Assembly: GCA_958510825.1 (NCBI GenBank)
Contig: OY294044.1
Coordinates: 81,576,895 to 81,640,894, forward strand
Direction: 5' to 3'
Length of the DNA: 64,000 nucleotides
Source of the DNA: Brachypterus glaber
Taxonomy: Eukaryota > Arthropoda > Insecta > Coleoptera > Kateretidae
Positions within the stretch are counted from its first letter, which is position 1. Each line of letters opens with the position of its first letter. The notes beneath the pieces are model-generated. The model was given only the letters and a program-made list of their open reading frames with translations. It was not told where the DNA came from and did not search any database. The translations under genes were made by a program, and so were the position numbers. Shown here in pieces: positions 32,800 to 44,191 of this stretch.

Positions 32800-33285
32800 G
32801 GAAAGTGCTTTACATAAAGAAGTTAAAATATTAGAAAAGGTGCTTTTGGTAAAACCTTATCCCAGGGAAAATTAAAACAATTTCTAATTTTATAAAAAAA
32901 ATATTATTTTTCTCCCTAAATAAGATATAACTTTCCTCGAGGAAAGTCTTGCGTTAGTAAAAAAAAATCAAAAAATTTTGATTGCTTTTTTTACGTTTCT
33001 CGACATTTTATACCCAAAAAATATGATTTCCGTCAAAAAAAATCTGTCTTTCGATCGGTCTATGTGTCCGGGAAATTTGTGACTACAATAACTTAAGAAA
33101 GCTTTAGCTAATACTTTAATTTGGACAATAGGTTGCTTACAGAAAGTAATCCCAGGCTGGGATTGTTTTTGGTAAAAATCGGAGTGGGGTAAGGAAGTAA
33201 CATTAAGCAAAGACAAAATAACTCTCTCTTTTTTTTTGGTTATTTTTTTTTTTTCGTTTTTAATTTTCGTTAATTGTAATGAACC
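32800..33285. other. intergenic, no gene seen
   Basis: Contains GATCGGTCTATGTGTCCGGG, then AAATTTGTGAC and AATAACTTAAGAAAGC at 33,052-33,100, which resembles 2,513-2,560 (CTGTCCGGGAAATCTCTGAC, AACTCGAGAACGC), so both are fragments of one dispersed insect-type repeat. No coding frame. Confidence 0.45.
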
Positions 33286-33291
33286 TAGGCT

Positions 33292-33420
33292 TATACTGCC
33301 CGGATAAGCTAGAAAGCAGTAACTCCATTCGTCAACAGCACTGTTTTCAAAATATTACATCAGAGTTGACGTGAAAACCTCAAATGGAGTTACTGCTTTC
33401 TAGTTAAGGACGGCAGTATA
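33292..33420. mobile_element. 129-bp hairpin MITE, TATACTGCC ends
   Basis: TATACTGCC...CTAGAAAGCAGTAACTCCAT on the left (33,292-33,329) is inverted at 33,383-33,420. The inner 21 bp are identical and the outer TATACTGCC matches, with a 9-bp mismatch zone (CGGATAAG / TCCTTAA side) between. No coding capacity. Confidence 0.8.
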
Positions 33421-33524
33421 TTAGAAAGTATTATTTTGTTTGCAGCAGTATTTTTTACTAGTAACATAGGGGGGTCCTATTAGGAGGGTCTACTAATAGT
33501 GGCTTAATTTTAAAATTCTCCCTG

Positions 33525-33620
33525 AAAACTTTTTCCCGGAAAATTCTTCCCGGAAATTTTTTTCGAAGAAATTTTTCCCAAAAAAATTTTCCCGGAAAAT
33601 TCTTCCCGAAAAATTCGCAT
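33525..33620 (+). repeat. short minisatellite, TTTCCCGGAAAATTCTTCCC
   Basis: About five degenerate units of 16-20 bp built on TTCCCGGAAA, itself palindromic. Similar loose arrays occur at 55,705-55,815 (TTACCTCGAAAAn). Confidence 0.65.
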
Positions 33621-34199
33621 CATTGAAATTAAGGTTTTTAATATTTTAGTATTTAATTTTTCGTCCTCGAACCGTGAACATTATTAGTTCACGTACAAAA
33701 CCTCGTTGCTATATCTCAAAGCGTTCCTGAGTTATTAAATAAAAACCGAATTTTTTAGCCACTTTTAAAGGGGCTTTTTTTCAAATTTTCTTATGTAGAA
33801 TCACCCCTTAAAATTAATGATATCATTTACTGGACATCCTGTATAGTATATTTTTTTAATAATTTTGTTAGTTTTCTTTGCTTTTGTGGACAAGAAATGT
33901 GCTCATTCTAACAGTGTTAGAATCTAAAACTTGATATGGTATAGTCATACCGTATCTAGCTATAATGGAAAAAATATTTACAGCTTTCACATTCTTAAAA
34001 ATAAAATTTCTTATATTAGCAATCGTATTTTTAGACACTTAAAGTGTCTTGTGTTTATAAAATTTACAGTCGCAAACTAACTGATAATTATACACTAAAG
34101 ATTTAAATGGTTGTTTACAATAAAGTTTAGTTACCGAAACAATTATTTAACATTAGTCAAAATCCAAGCAATTTACACAAGTATTGACAAGGAAAGAAA

Positions 34200-35318
34200 A
34201 CCAGCCATGAAGATATGTAATGCTATGCATTCCATTATATACTATTTACAGTAAATTGTATATTACATTTTCGTTTGGACTTTTTTCCCAAATACTCAAA
34301 AAATTTAAATTTTTATTATTATTATTATTATTTTTAAGGGGGTTTCTGGTGGAATTTTTTCGGAAAATTAAAAAATATTTTTTTTAACTTTCTGTTAGAA
34401 AACACTCTTACTTATTTGGATATTGTATAAGACCGTTTTTTAAAATATTTTTGATATTTTTTTTTAAGATTTTCTGTAGAAAAGCCTTAAACGCGCTTTT
34501 CTTGACCTGGCGCAGTTGATTTTGAAAAATGTACTAAACCGATCTACTTCAAATTTTAACTGTTTACTCTTCTTACGTGTCCCTATCGCAGGAACTAGAA
34601 TTACATTTTTTTAAACAATTATAAAAGTTATAAACAATTTAAAAAAGGTAAAAAGTCCGCCATTTTGTTGTTTTTTCATAAAAAAAATATAATTCTAGTT
34701 CCTGTGATAAACAGTAACATAATTAACAAGAATCCATTTCCCTTTTGGCTCTTAAATTACCTGTATGGATTTTCAAGAAAAACTAAAAAAAAAATCAAAA
34801 ATTTTTGTAATAATTTACTATTTGACTATTCCTTAAAACTACTTTTGTTTTGATTAACACAGTCGTCCAAAACCGAAGTAGTTTTAAGTAAAATAGTAAA
34901 TTATTACAAATATATTTTTCTATATTTTTAAAAATGTACCAAATTTTTCAATTAATTAATTTTTTTTCTTTTTGCGAAACGCGAAAAAAAATGAATAATT
35001 TTTTATTTTAAAAAAAGTTTAACCCCCCATAACTTTTTTGATTTTGGGGGGATTACTTTCAAAAGCAATAGGGATCTTCCCCTCATAGAACTTGATTTTT
35101 CCTGAAATGATCCAAAATGATCAAAATTCCCTCTTGAGTTATCTTATCTACAAAAAACGTGACATCGGATGGACATACATTTTCAAAGTTTCTTATTTTT
35201 TCATGAAACACATTTGAATTCAAGAATTTTTTGTCTAGCACGTTTTTTGGCAATTTTGGGAAATTCGAAACTAACGTATTATACTATTCCAGCTCAGGCG
35301 CTGTAAATAGTATAATAA
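34200..35318 (+). mobile_element. family E element, copy 4
   Basis: Left end CCAGCCATGAAGATATGTAA, then TGCTATGCATTCCATTATAT; right end ATACTATTCCAGCTCAGGCG, then CTGTAAATAGTATAATAA. Internally it has an (ATT)n run at 34,314-34,335 and a 109-bp hairpin at 34,802-34,910 (GTAATAATTTACTATTTGAC / AAATAGTAAATTATTAC with AAAACTACTTnnGTTTTG). A pair ATAATTCTAGTTCCTGTGA / GCAGGAACTAGAATTAC at 34,591 and 34,688 is also inverted. No frame. Confidence 0.75.
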
Positions 35319-35319
35319 G

Positions 35320-37685
35320 TAGTCTAAGTTTACGGACCACTCTAAAAACAAAGCTTCGGAACATCCAGGGCTGTGTATGTATCTAATGTAATCCGTCCTA
35401 TGTTTATGTTTCTTAATTTTTTTGACTATTTTAACCTGAAAACATTTTTAAGGGTTGAAACAATAATTGTAGCTTTTTATTATTAAAATAATTCAATAAA
35501 AAAATTTGGAGTAGACATATTAATTTTAATTTTGATTTATTAAACTCCAATATGAGAATGGATATCAATCACAGTTGTTGTACTCTATTGCAGGGTCCGT
35601 CCCTGTATACACCGCTGAAACAACTTATATAGTTTATAATAGTTATAGTAGTTTAGCATACCCCTAATAGTGTTAATTCTAACATCAACTTGTTTTTATT
35701 ATTACTGGATTTTCAACAAAACTGTGCAAATCCCTGGTGGCCAGTCATTACTGCACTCTATCTGTCGCCACTTAGTGTCTGCCAAGTCTGTTACTATATA
35801 GAGTTTACTGCTTATATGTATAATAAAATCGAGGGGCATATCACTTTATAAAACGTGATAATCACTGGTCGGATATAATAAAGTATCGTATTCATTTATG
35901 GAGGGAGCAAGCAAAAATCAATTTAAAAAAAAAATATTTTTTTGAAGTTAATAAACACTTGAAACTATATTCTCTAGAGGGTCTGTCATGTCAACGCTGT
36001 TATTGCAAGGAGTAACTTGGAACAAGAAAAACACCACTTTTGAAAAAATAAAAATAAAAAAAGAATTTTGTTTGTTTTTTTTATTTAAAAAAATATTCCG
36101 TTTTTTATAAAAAATTAATATTTTTTTGAATTTTTTTCCAATTTTTTTTTGTGTTTCACTATAATGCATATACAATAACAACGTTAATAAAACTTTAGTT
36201 AGTAAAATATAGTGTCTATTAACTTAAAAAAAAAGTTCTAATTTTCGCGAATGGTAATTACGTAAATGATCTGGAAAAGGAAAAGGTTTTTTTTTCTTGA
36301 AAATTATTCAAATTTTTAATATTTTGTGCATAAAAGAAAAATATTGCAAATGATAGTTTTGGTTGTGTGATATTCACATTCCAAATTTGAAGTTTATATC
36401 ATCCCGCTCAAAAGTTACGCGGTGTGTACCATTTTAAAAAATAACCCTGTATACATAATCCTTCGCTTCTATTATACATATCATATAGTTTTTTTTCTGA
36501 AACATTTCCGGCCCTTGAAAGATTTCTAAGTTATGATTTTTTAGGTGGCACCACATAGAACTTTTTTGTTTTTAATTTTTTTTTGCCAATTTATTTCGAC
36601 AGTCACGTTGCACAGAGGACGATTTTCGAGTCTAGGGGGATTTTAAGGGAAAGAATTAAAATGTAAAATATATGCTTATTTTTACATAGATATATTCTTT
36701 AATGTCTGACTAATTATTTTATAAAATATCAGCTTTAAATAATTACAGGAGAGTCAGTGGCGTAGCTTTAAAGTTGGGTAATTTTAAAATTTTATTTACT
36801 GTTTTTTTGATGATAAATATTCTTTTTTATAAATTTGTAATATTAAAAAATGGCATGTATATAATCAAATGGTTATCGTTTTGTACACATGTAAGTGAAC
36901 TTAATTCAGTAATTAATTCACTATAATCATAAATGGTATATGGCTGCCATCATTATTACAATGGTGGTTAAAAGAGTTAAAATATCGCTTTTTCTTAAGG
37001 CCAGGAAATATCGACTCCACCATAATCCACCTATGGGAGTATATTTCTGATAAAGATGAACTACCGAAGGCTAATATAAACGAAAAAAAGGTTGCAAATT
37101 TTTGCAAATAGATTCCCCACAATTTTTTTAAAAATGCGTATTATGGTATATTTTTACTGCTTATTTTTAAAATGTGTGTATAATAAATTCAAATAAAATG
37201 AAAAAAACGTCTATAGTTTGTACTTTTTATTAAATTGGTAGTATATTAAACAAATTAATGTCCTAGGGTGGGGTCAGGGGCAGGGGCGCAGATATTTTTT
37301 TTTTCTGGGAGGATTAATTCTTAAAACTTTAGACTATTACCAGTTAGTTAAATGTAATTTAGTTATTTTTTTTATACTTACCGATTTTTTACAAAAAAAA
37401 AACCAGCGGCGTGCAGGCGAAATTTTTGTTTGGACTTTTGTCCAATGATAAAATTGAGAAATTTTCAAAAAATAACTCTTATCTGTATAAATTACAATTC
37501 TATCTTTATTAATTTAGTTTTACTTGTTCCTGATGAACGGCACTGTATTAAAATTTTATTTTTTTTACTTTGTTTTTAAAAACCTTATACATACTACCAA
37601 GTTCCAAAATTGGTAATGATATGCTGAAGTATTATTTAAATTTTCTTCTGCGGACGTCACTGTACTAAAAATTTTGATAAATAGT
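35320..37685. other. intergenic, no gene seen
   Basis: No element boundary or protein-like frame is convincing here. The stretch at 36,395-36,460 (TCATCCCGCTCAAAAGTTAC, CACC...AATAACCCTGTATAC) resembles the end sequences of Tc1-type MITEs (compare 11,895-11,907), probably a decayed end. Confidence 0.4.
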
Positions 37686-37689
37686 TATT

Positions 37690-37799
37690 TATGGTACTAG
37701 TGGGTAAAGTAAGATTTTACCCATGAGAAAATTGACCTGGCGTCAGCCAAGCAGGTTAATTTTCGAGAGGGCAATATCGGTTTACCCATGAGTGCCATA
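37690..37799. mobile_element. MITE, TATGGTACTAGTGGGTA family, copy 2
   Basis: Same ends as 1,672-1,792 (TATGGTACTAGTGGGTAAAG and TTTACCCATGAGTGCCATA). A continuing stretch to about 38,035 holds another GTGGGTAAA / TTATCCACTC inverted pair, AAAGCCACGCGG and TGTATTGGATAAAATAT, all with counterparts near 1,945-1,960 and 2,290-2,312. A longer, about 350-bp, unit is therefore possible. Confidence 0.6.
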
Positions 37800-38039
37800 C
37801 AAGGATTTATCCAATAAATAGCTTAGGAAGTCATATTTTTATTAAAAATTTTAATGACATTTACAAGAAAATAATTTGACAAGTGGCAGTTGAGTGGGTA
37901 AAATAAATAATTATCCACTCAATAAAGTAAAAGCCACGCGGAGGTTATTATTGAGTTTATCTATTTAAAATAAAGCTGGTAATTGTCTTATTATCTGTAT
38001 GTATTGGATAAAATATATTACTATTTCTTTAAAAATCAC

Positions 38040-39245
38040 CATACTATCTTTAAACTTATTTAACAATGGTAAGTTAAACAATTATTTAAATCTCCCTAGT
38101 TTTGAAAATCGTCTTCTGTGCGTTGGTAGCAATTTTTCTTAAATTTCTTCGATTACAAAGCTTAGCCCACTATAACTTCTTTTTTTATGGGCAATATTTT
38201 TTAAATTTGGTAAGATTAATCCTTTTAATAAAAGTATTTTTTTCATAAAAAAATCTTTTATTTTTGGGAGGGGGTTACTTCTTAACAGGGAAGCCCTCAG
38301 GATTTTTGATAGGTGGGTGGGGAGATCCTATTCGGCTTTACAACTTTATCAACAAAAACTTTTTGTTAAATTCCCAAAAAGGGATAGTATTTTTTCACGG
38401 GGCCCAGGAGGGGAGGGAAGTTCACATGAAACAGATTGAGTGGCATCACCATGCATGTTTAGTACAACACTTAGAGCGGCAGGCATTTTTTTTAGAAATC
38501 CTAAAGTATGGTATTTTTCAGAATTTCATACGCAATTATTTTAAAAAATCTATTAATTTTGTATATCAAACTATTGGTAATCAAGTTAAGCGCAGCAATA
38601 TCACGTATTTTCATCAACAATTTAAAAAAATGTATATTTGTAAAACTAAAAATAGCCAGAGGAAACCTCTAAAAAAATAATACATTATCTTTAGCGCCAC
38701 AGACCAAAATTTTTCCAAATATTCATGTTTCACGTTTCTAAGATACATATATGCAAATTATTGAATATAATTAATTAAAATTATTGTATTACCTTTTTCT
38801 TAACCAGTTTAGAGCCGCTCACCTCAAGCAAACATTTTTTGAATTTTTTAATACGCATTTTTAGAATTAAAAACAAAATGTTTTGAAAACCTTTTAATTA
38901 AAATTTATGGCCGGAAGTCGGACTCGGCTCGGTAATCATGTTATTGTTCCGCAGGTGAATACTTTTATAAATCATTTTCCAAATACCTCAGAATTTTCTA
39001 AGGAAATTATAATTATTTTTAATATATTTTAAATACAAGTTTCTTATAGATTTGCGTTTCGTAACCATTTCCAGTGCCGCAGGCAATTTTTTTAGAAATC
39101 TAAAGGACCAAATTCCTTAAATTTGTTAAAAACGAAAACAATATATATACCTGTATCTGAAAAGCCAGAGGGGGAGGGGGCAACGGCCCTGCGCCCCCTC
39201 GGGGCGCCCCGAGGCGCGCTGCTTCTCCAATTAAATAGGCTTCAT
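38040..39245. other. intergenic, no convincing gene
   Basis: A 138-codon open frame at 38,264-38,680 is the longest in this stretch but has no recognisable domain. Its sequence shares a repeat (GCGGCAGGCATTTTTTTTAG, AAATCCTAAAG) with 39,072-39,105, so it is probably repeat-derived. At 39,170-39,222 a GC-rich patch (GCGCCCCCTCGGGGCGCCCC, GAGGCGCGC) forms overlapping palindromes. Confidence 0.45.
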
Positions 39246-39249
39246 GCCC

Positions 39250-39920
39250 TTACCAAGATGTATGTTTTATTTAAGATAAATTAAGATAAATTTTCATTCG
39301 ATAAAAATGAAACTTTGATTTATATAATTTTACATTGGCTATAATTGGCTGATTTAATTTTTTTGTTCAACTTTCGGTTTTCCGAAAATGACCTCAACTT
39401 TTGATTTTTAAATGTATCAGTTGTCAATTTTTGACATGTCATTTTTATTTTAAATCTAGTTAGCTTTGAAATATGCAAAATTATTCTTAGCTTAGTAATT
39501 TTCTCAAGAAAAATATAAACCAATGTATTATTTAATTTTTTAATAAAACTTCTTTTTTATCGCCCCGTAGTACGATTAAATCACTTATTTTTTTTCTTAA
39601 AAGACTGATATCATTGTATTTTAATCAAAGTTTTTGGGGAAAAGATTACTATTAAAGTTTATTAAAAATTACATGTTTTGTTAAAAATTGACAAATTATA
39701 CATAGTTCTACTCAGAATTTAATTCTGAATCAAAACATGTAAAATTATACGGGGTGTTCCATTTAAAAATAAAAGTTGAGGTCATTTCCGGCGAACCCGA
39801 AAGTGAAACAAAAAAAAATCCGCCATTATAGCAAATGTAAAATTTTATACCTACCTAAATCACCAAAGTTTAATTTTTATCAAATGAAAATTAATTCTAA
39901 TTTTAGGGGTGGACAGAAAT
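39250..39920. mobile_element. palindromic element with about 165-bp arms
   Basis: 39,285-39,425 (TTCATTCGATAAAAATGAAA, TTACATTGGCTATAATGG-like, TTTCGG, GAAAATGACCTCAACTTTT, GATTTTTAAATG) is inverted at 39,757-39,905 (CATTTAAAAATAAAAGTTGA, GGTCATTTCCGG, TTTTTATCAAATGAAAAT). The outside right end reads GGGGTGTTCCATTT inward. A single arm recurs at 51,015-51,165. No frame. Confidence 0.65.
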
Positions 39921-40034
39921 AAGACTCACCAGGTATAACGCACACATTGCTATGAAAATTTTAGATGACATTTTTGATTTTTTCCTGTTGTGAAGCTGCA
40001 AGAAGTACATATATGTAAGTATATTTAAAGTCTT

Positions 40035-40556
40035 GGTTTCCTCCAAAATTCTCAGTCGCTGACTACTGCTACCGGGTAGCCGTGACCAAGTCTTTAAGGC
40101 ATCTCCAATGCATTTTAAATGTCGCTGTTTTCCTAGCTGCTACCGAGTCGTTACTACTAACTACTGGTAGCCGTTCATTTGGACTCCGGTTGCCTGACCG
40201 CTCCGGGGCCAGAGGCACGACGAATAAAATTCTCTATTCGACTATATATTTTTTAATTTTTTAAACAATTGGTTTTGATTTTTAATTTTTGTGTGCTAAC
40301 AAATGCAATTTTTTCAGATTTTTTTTTAAACTTTTTATTTATATTAATGAAAATTAGTTTAAAAGTATAATTACAGATATTCATAATGATTGCTAGGCAT
40401 ACACTCGCAAACAAAACAACAGCTGTTTATAAAATGGCCAGCTAACAGAATGCCGACTGGCGACTGGCGAGACCTAGGAAAACATGTATGGTCGTGACGA
40501 CCTGGTCGCGGCTACCCGGTCGCAGTCGTCAGCGACTGCGAATTTTGGAGGAAACC
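40035..40556. mobile_element. MITE with 60-bp GGTTTCCTCCAAAATT ends, copy 1
   Basis: Inverted ends of about 60 bp: GGTTTCCTCCAAAATTC, CAGTCGCTGAC, ACTGC, ACCGGGTAGCCG, GACCAnGTC. The right arm ends at 40,556. Interior from about 40,268 (GGTTTTGATTTTTAATTTTT, GTGTGCTAA) to 40,440 matches 47,829-48,000. The interior module is also shared with palindromic family P. No frame. Confidence 0.82.
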
Positions 40557-40884
40557 GTAACCTACAACAAAAACGAAAATCCTTCAAATCTGCTAGAATC
40601 AAACTGTGAGTATTGTAGCGGTATTTTGGTTATTAAACACTGTCGATTTTAATTTGTGGTTTACTACCAAATGCCGGACTTTTAATTAAAATATATACCT
40701 GTTTGTTTAAATAGTTGAGCGTGGAATTTGTATTTTTTATCTCATCGAGAGACAAAATGGTATGCGAATTTGAGCGTAAATAAACCGCGATTCATTAGAA
40801 ATAGTCAAGTTAATTATCAACTTTATTACACTCCTCGCAGCTGTACAGCAGAATAGCCTAGATTCTCCCTGCCTAAACCTACTG

Positions 40885-41010
40885 GAGTTTCTGGAAGAAC
40901 TGGTCGAGCGGGTTAAGGCGTCTAATTCAAATACTTGACACGCCAGCTAGCATGAGTTCGATTCTCACTCTCGCCGATTGCCTTTTTCAGTTAACCGATT
41001 AAGGTCTGAC
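40885..41010 (+). mobile_element. SINE head (tRNA-like), truncated
   Basis: A-box-like TGGTCGAGCGGGTTAAGGCG and B-box-like GAGTTCGATTCTCAC, then TCTCGCCGATTGCCTTTTTC and AGTTAA. This resembles a tRNA-Ser/Leu-type head, but the acceptor ends do not pair. The B-box and CGCCGATT(T)GCCTTT segment match the SINE at 18,868, although the A-box part differs. Confidence 0.65.
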
Positions 41011-41119
41011 CCATGAATTTATTGTATAATATATAAAATATTTATCAGATATTACTATTATTAGTACATAAGTTGTTTTTACTGAAAAAAAAAATGCAAT
41101 TTTTTATTTTTACGAAAAT

Positions 41120-41260
41120 ATGATCTTTTTAATTTATTTATTTTTTTTTAATTTGTCAAAAATTTGACATTGGAGTGCAATAACTCAAAAACTATTTAAC
41201 CTAGAGAATTGCGGTTTTCACCAGTAAAAAAAAATCATATTTTTGCTATGATCTGAATAT
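41120..41260. repeat. inverted repeat arm around AACCTAGAGAATTGCG
   Basis: ATTTGTCAAAAATTTGACAT, GCAATAACTCAAAAACTATT, TAACCTAGAGAATTGCGGTT and TTCACCAG. The inverse occurs at 42,508-42,600 (GGTGAAAAGCGCAATTCTCT, AGGTTAAATAGTTTTTGAGT) and again at 43,088-43,160. The 1.25 kb between the first two arms has no coding frame. Confidence 0.7.
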
Positions 41261-42400
41261 TTTATATGTTGTTAAAATTTTAAAATAATATTTCTTTAAT
41301 ATTGCGCTATGATACAATCTGGCTTCACGAGATTCGGTTTCGGAAGAGTTCGGTGTGTCCTACATTTGATCGGACCCCTCCTCGGTAATTCTTGTCGGTA
41401 TAACTTAAAAGTTGTCTAGTAGTCCAAATTGTTTATACAAAATTGAATTTATGGTTAAAATGATCGTTTCAGATGTCAGAAATAGCAATTAGTTTGCAAA
41501 TTGATGAGACTGAAACTCTTTTGTCGGGGTAATTAAATATGCGCGGTATCTTTGTAGATATTTTGCGCTAATAGCATTGTCAAATAAATTTAACTAGTGA
41601 CCTTCTTATTAGCTATATAAACTCATGAAAAGATTCATTTTGATCCAGTTTTAGTTAGACTGCCTCTACGCCAGTTTCAAAAGTGAAAATGTAGTTTCTG
41701 TGAGAATTAATTTTGAGATTTATTCTTGAATTAAAAATAGTTTTTAAACTTAGAAAAATTTTGAGACTCGTTTTATCAGACATAAAAATAATTTTGGACA
41801 CTTATAAATATTGATAGTATGAACACTGATAGAAATTTTGACGAATATTAATTAACTTTGAAAAATATTTTGTAAAATAATTTAAATGACTTATACGAAC
41901 CAGTTTTAATATACACTAAGAAAAATGTGGAAAATAAATTGGGATTTGAAAATGATTGCGAATAGTTGGGAACATAGAATGTTTTAATTTAGAAGTATTT
42001 AATGGAAAACTAATATATAATGGAAATTAGAATTTAAGGGCTTTGCATAGAAATAGGACTTAGAAGTAAGAATTGATCTTTCATGTTCTTGAAGAATTTA
42101 TTTACATTTATTTAATATATTATTCTTAAGTTAAGAAGAAATCGTTTTATCTGTTTCCAAAGCGCCGTCTCCTAGAATACCCGCTCCCGAATAAAGTGAT
42201 AAGTGGTTAAGTATATTCTCCGCTCGGGTATACTTTAAATACGATGGAAGATTGTATGGCCAACCTAACTGAGTAAGTTATAATAAAAGTTATAATTAAC
42301 TGCTCGGCTATAACCGAATTATATATCACATCATTAGTAGAAAAATATTTAATAGTAAAAAACCACATCACTAAATTAGTGATCGAATTTTCAACTTCAC
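41261..42400. other. sequence between inverted arms, no gene seen
   Basis: Less A/T-homopolymeric than the surroundings (for example GGCTTCACGAGATTCGGTTT and CAAAGCGCCGTCTCCTAG), but every frame is broken by stops and no domain is recognisable. It could be a degraded retroelement or unrelated single-copy DNA. Confidence 0.35.
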
Positions 42401-42419
42401 AACATTTTTTCTATTAAAT

Positions 42420-42780
42420 CGGCTTAAATTTTTTTCCCGCCATCTTGAAAAAACAAAAAATTATCGAAACTAAATTAATGCTATTTAATAGAAAAAAAAC
42501 TTTTTTTTTTTGGTGAAAAGCGCAATTCTCTAGGTTAAATAGTTTTTGAGTTATTGCTCGAGAATGTCTAATTTTTGACAAATATAAAAAAATTTAAGAA
42601 AAATTTAAAAAAAAATCATATTTTCGAAACTGGAGGTTTTTGAATAAAATCCCGTGGAGATTTTTCTTATACCATCGGTGGGCTACACAAACAAATCCGT
42701 GGCCCATGCCGTCAGCCCTACCTGGATCGGCGCGGATATCATCACAGTATAATATATTGTTATACAATATTATTTTATGT
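42420..42780 (+). repeat. SINE-tail-containing direct repeat, copy 1
   Basis: TTTCCCGCCATCTTGAAAAAAC, the AATTCTCTAGGTTAAATAG motif and then GTGGCCCATGCCGTCAGCCC, TACCTGGATCGGCGCGGATA and TCATCA appear in the same order at 43,055-43,260. So this is a direct repeat about 520-620 bp away, with different filler in between. Confidence 0.65.
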
Positions 42781-43049
42781 CTCACAAATCTATTATCATG
42801 AAACGGGCATAAAATAGGACATGCGTCAGCATGTCAAGTAGCTTTAACTGGTAAACGAGCATTTTTCCACGCCTACTGCGAATAAAGTTCGAAAAAGTTG
42901 GTAAAGTTCCGTTTTTTGGCCATATTATTGGTTCTAGAAAAGAAATAACAAAAAAGTGCTATTTTTTATTTTTTTTTAGTACACATAATTAGTAGTTGAT
43001 CCTGAAATTTTCAAAAAAATAAAAAATTGAGTTTTTGAGAAAAATAACC

Positions 43050-43335
43050 TTAAAATTTTTCGCCGCCATCTTGAAAAAACTTTTTTAATGCGAAACCCGC
43101 AGTTCTCTAGGTTAAATAGTTTTTGAGTTATTACACGTCAATATCAAATTTTCGAGAAATTTAAAAATCTTGAAAAAAATTAACACATTTGGTAATCAGC
43201 CAAATCCGTGACCCAAGCCCTCAGCCCTGCCTGAATCGGCTCGGATATCATCAGTAGTACTAGCCCACACAAGTCCTGGGCTTAGTGGATGCTTTATTAA
43301 GTAGAATACATATAGTAAGAGATTAAACAAACATA
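43050..43335 (+). repeat. SINE-tail-containing direct repeat, copy 2
   Basis: Partner of 42,420-42,780; it continues into CCCACACAAGTCCTGGGCTT and TTATTAAGTAGAAT, then an A-rich end, which equals the 3' region of the SINE at 19,068-19,130. This ties the GGATCGGC(G/T)CGGATATCATCA segment to the SINE family. Confidence 0.65.
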
Positions 43336-43559
43336 TAATGAAATCACGGTGGATTTTTAGGGTAATTTTTTTTTATCTTCTGGCAACCACGATTTTCTTT
43401 TATTAATTGATAATATGGGTCTTGTGGACAATTTCTGAACAAAATTAAAAAAATCTGTTGCTTCGTTTCTTATAGAGATAAATCTTAATTTAATTGGCAT
43501 AATCACACCCTATAAAAAATTTCAGATTCAAACGGATAAAAAATAAAATATTTTTAATC

Positions 43560-43965
43560 CGTTTGAATTAGTTTAAATTATTTCTATTTGCAGCAAATTA
43601 TCAATATTAATCCGTCTCAATTTGAATTTGCTATTTAAATTTAAGTCGTTTTAATTTGCATATGAGGAATATGATGTTTTAATTCGTTTCTATTTGCAAA
43701 TGCGAAACATATTTTAATTCGTTTCTATTCGCATATGCGGAATATCATTTTTAATTAGATACTATTTGCAAATGCGTAACATGTTTTAATTCGTTTCTAT
43801 TTGCATATGCGGAATATTATTTTCAATTAGATACTATTTTCAAATGCGTATCCCATTTTAATCCATTTCTATTTGCATATACGGAATATCATTTTAAATT
43901 AGATACTATTTGCAAATGCGTATCTGATTTAATTCATTTGAACCTGTTTAAATCCGTTTTTGCGA
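43560..43965 (+). repeat. 72-bp minisatellite
   Basis: GCATATGCGG-type motifs at 43,658, 43,731, 43,803 and 43,875 give a 72-73 bp period over 5 or so units. Each unit: TTTTAATTCGTTTCTATTTG, CATATGCGGAATATCATTTT, TAATTAGATACTATTTGCAA, ATGCGTAAC. A small hairpin of CAAACGGAT / ATCCGTTTG precedes the array (43,528-43,566) and CATTTGAAC...ATCCGTTT follows it. Confidence 0.88.
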
Positions 43966-44191
43966 ATTGAAAATTCATTTTCAATTTTTTTTATTAAGGT
44001 TGGTCCGGAAATGAGCCCTAAGGGAGCTGCGGCTCTTCGAAGATGGACATATTGAATTGGGAACAAAAAAAGTACCAATAAAATTTTAATGCTGCAGGAC
44101 GATTCTTCATTTTAAACTAAGCAAACAAGTATTCTTCAACAAAAAACCTAAATTTAATATTTTGGTGGAAAAAATGTTACTTCCTCTTTAA

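Noticed and set aside
38264..38680. 138-codon open frame as a possible gene
   Set aside because: No domain or signal recognised, composition follows the local repeat (shared piece at 39,072), and the N-terminal Gly-rich part comes from a G-rich patch.
40890..40980. tRNA-Ser or tRNA-Leu gene
   Set aside because: The head resembles one, but the acceptor stem does not close and the downstream segment matches the SINE family.
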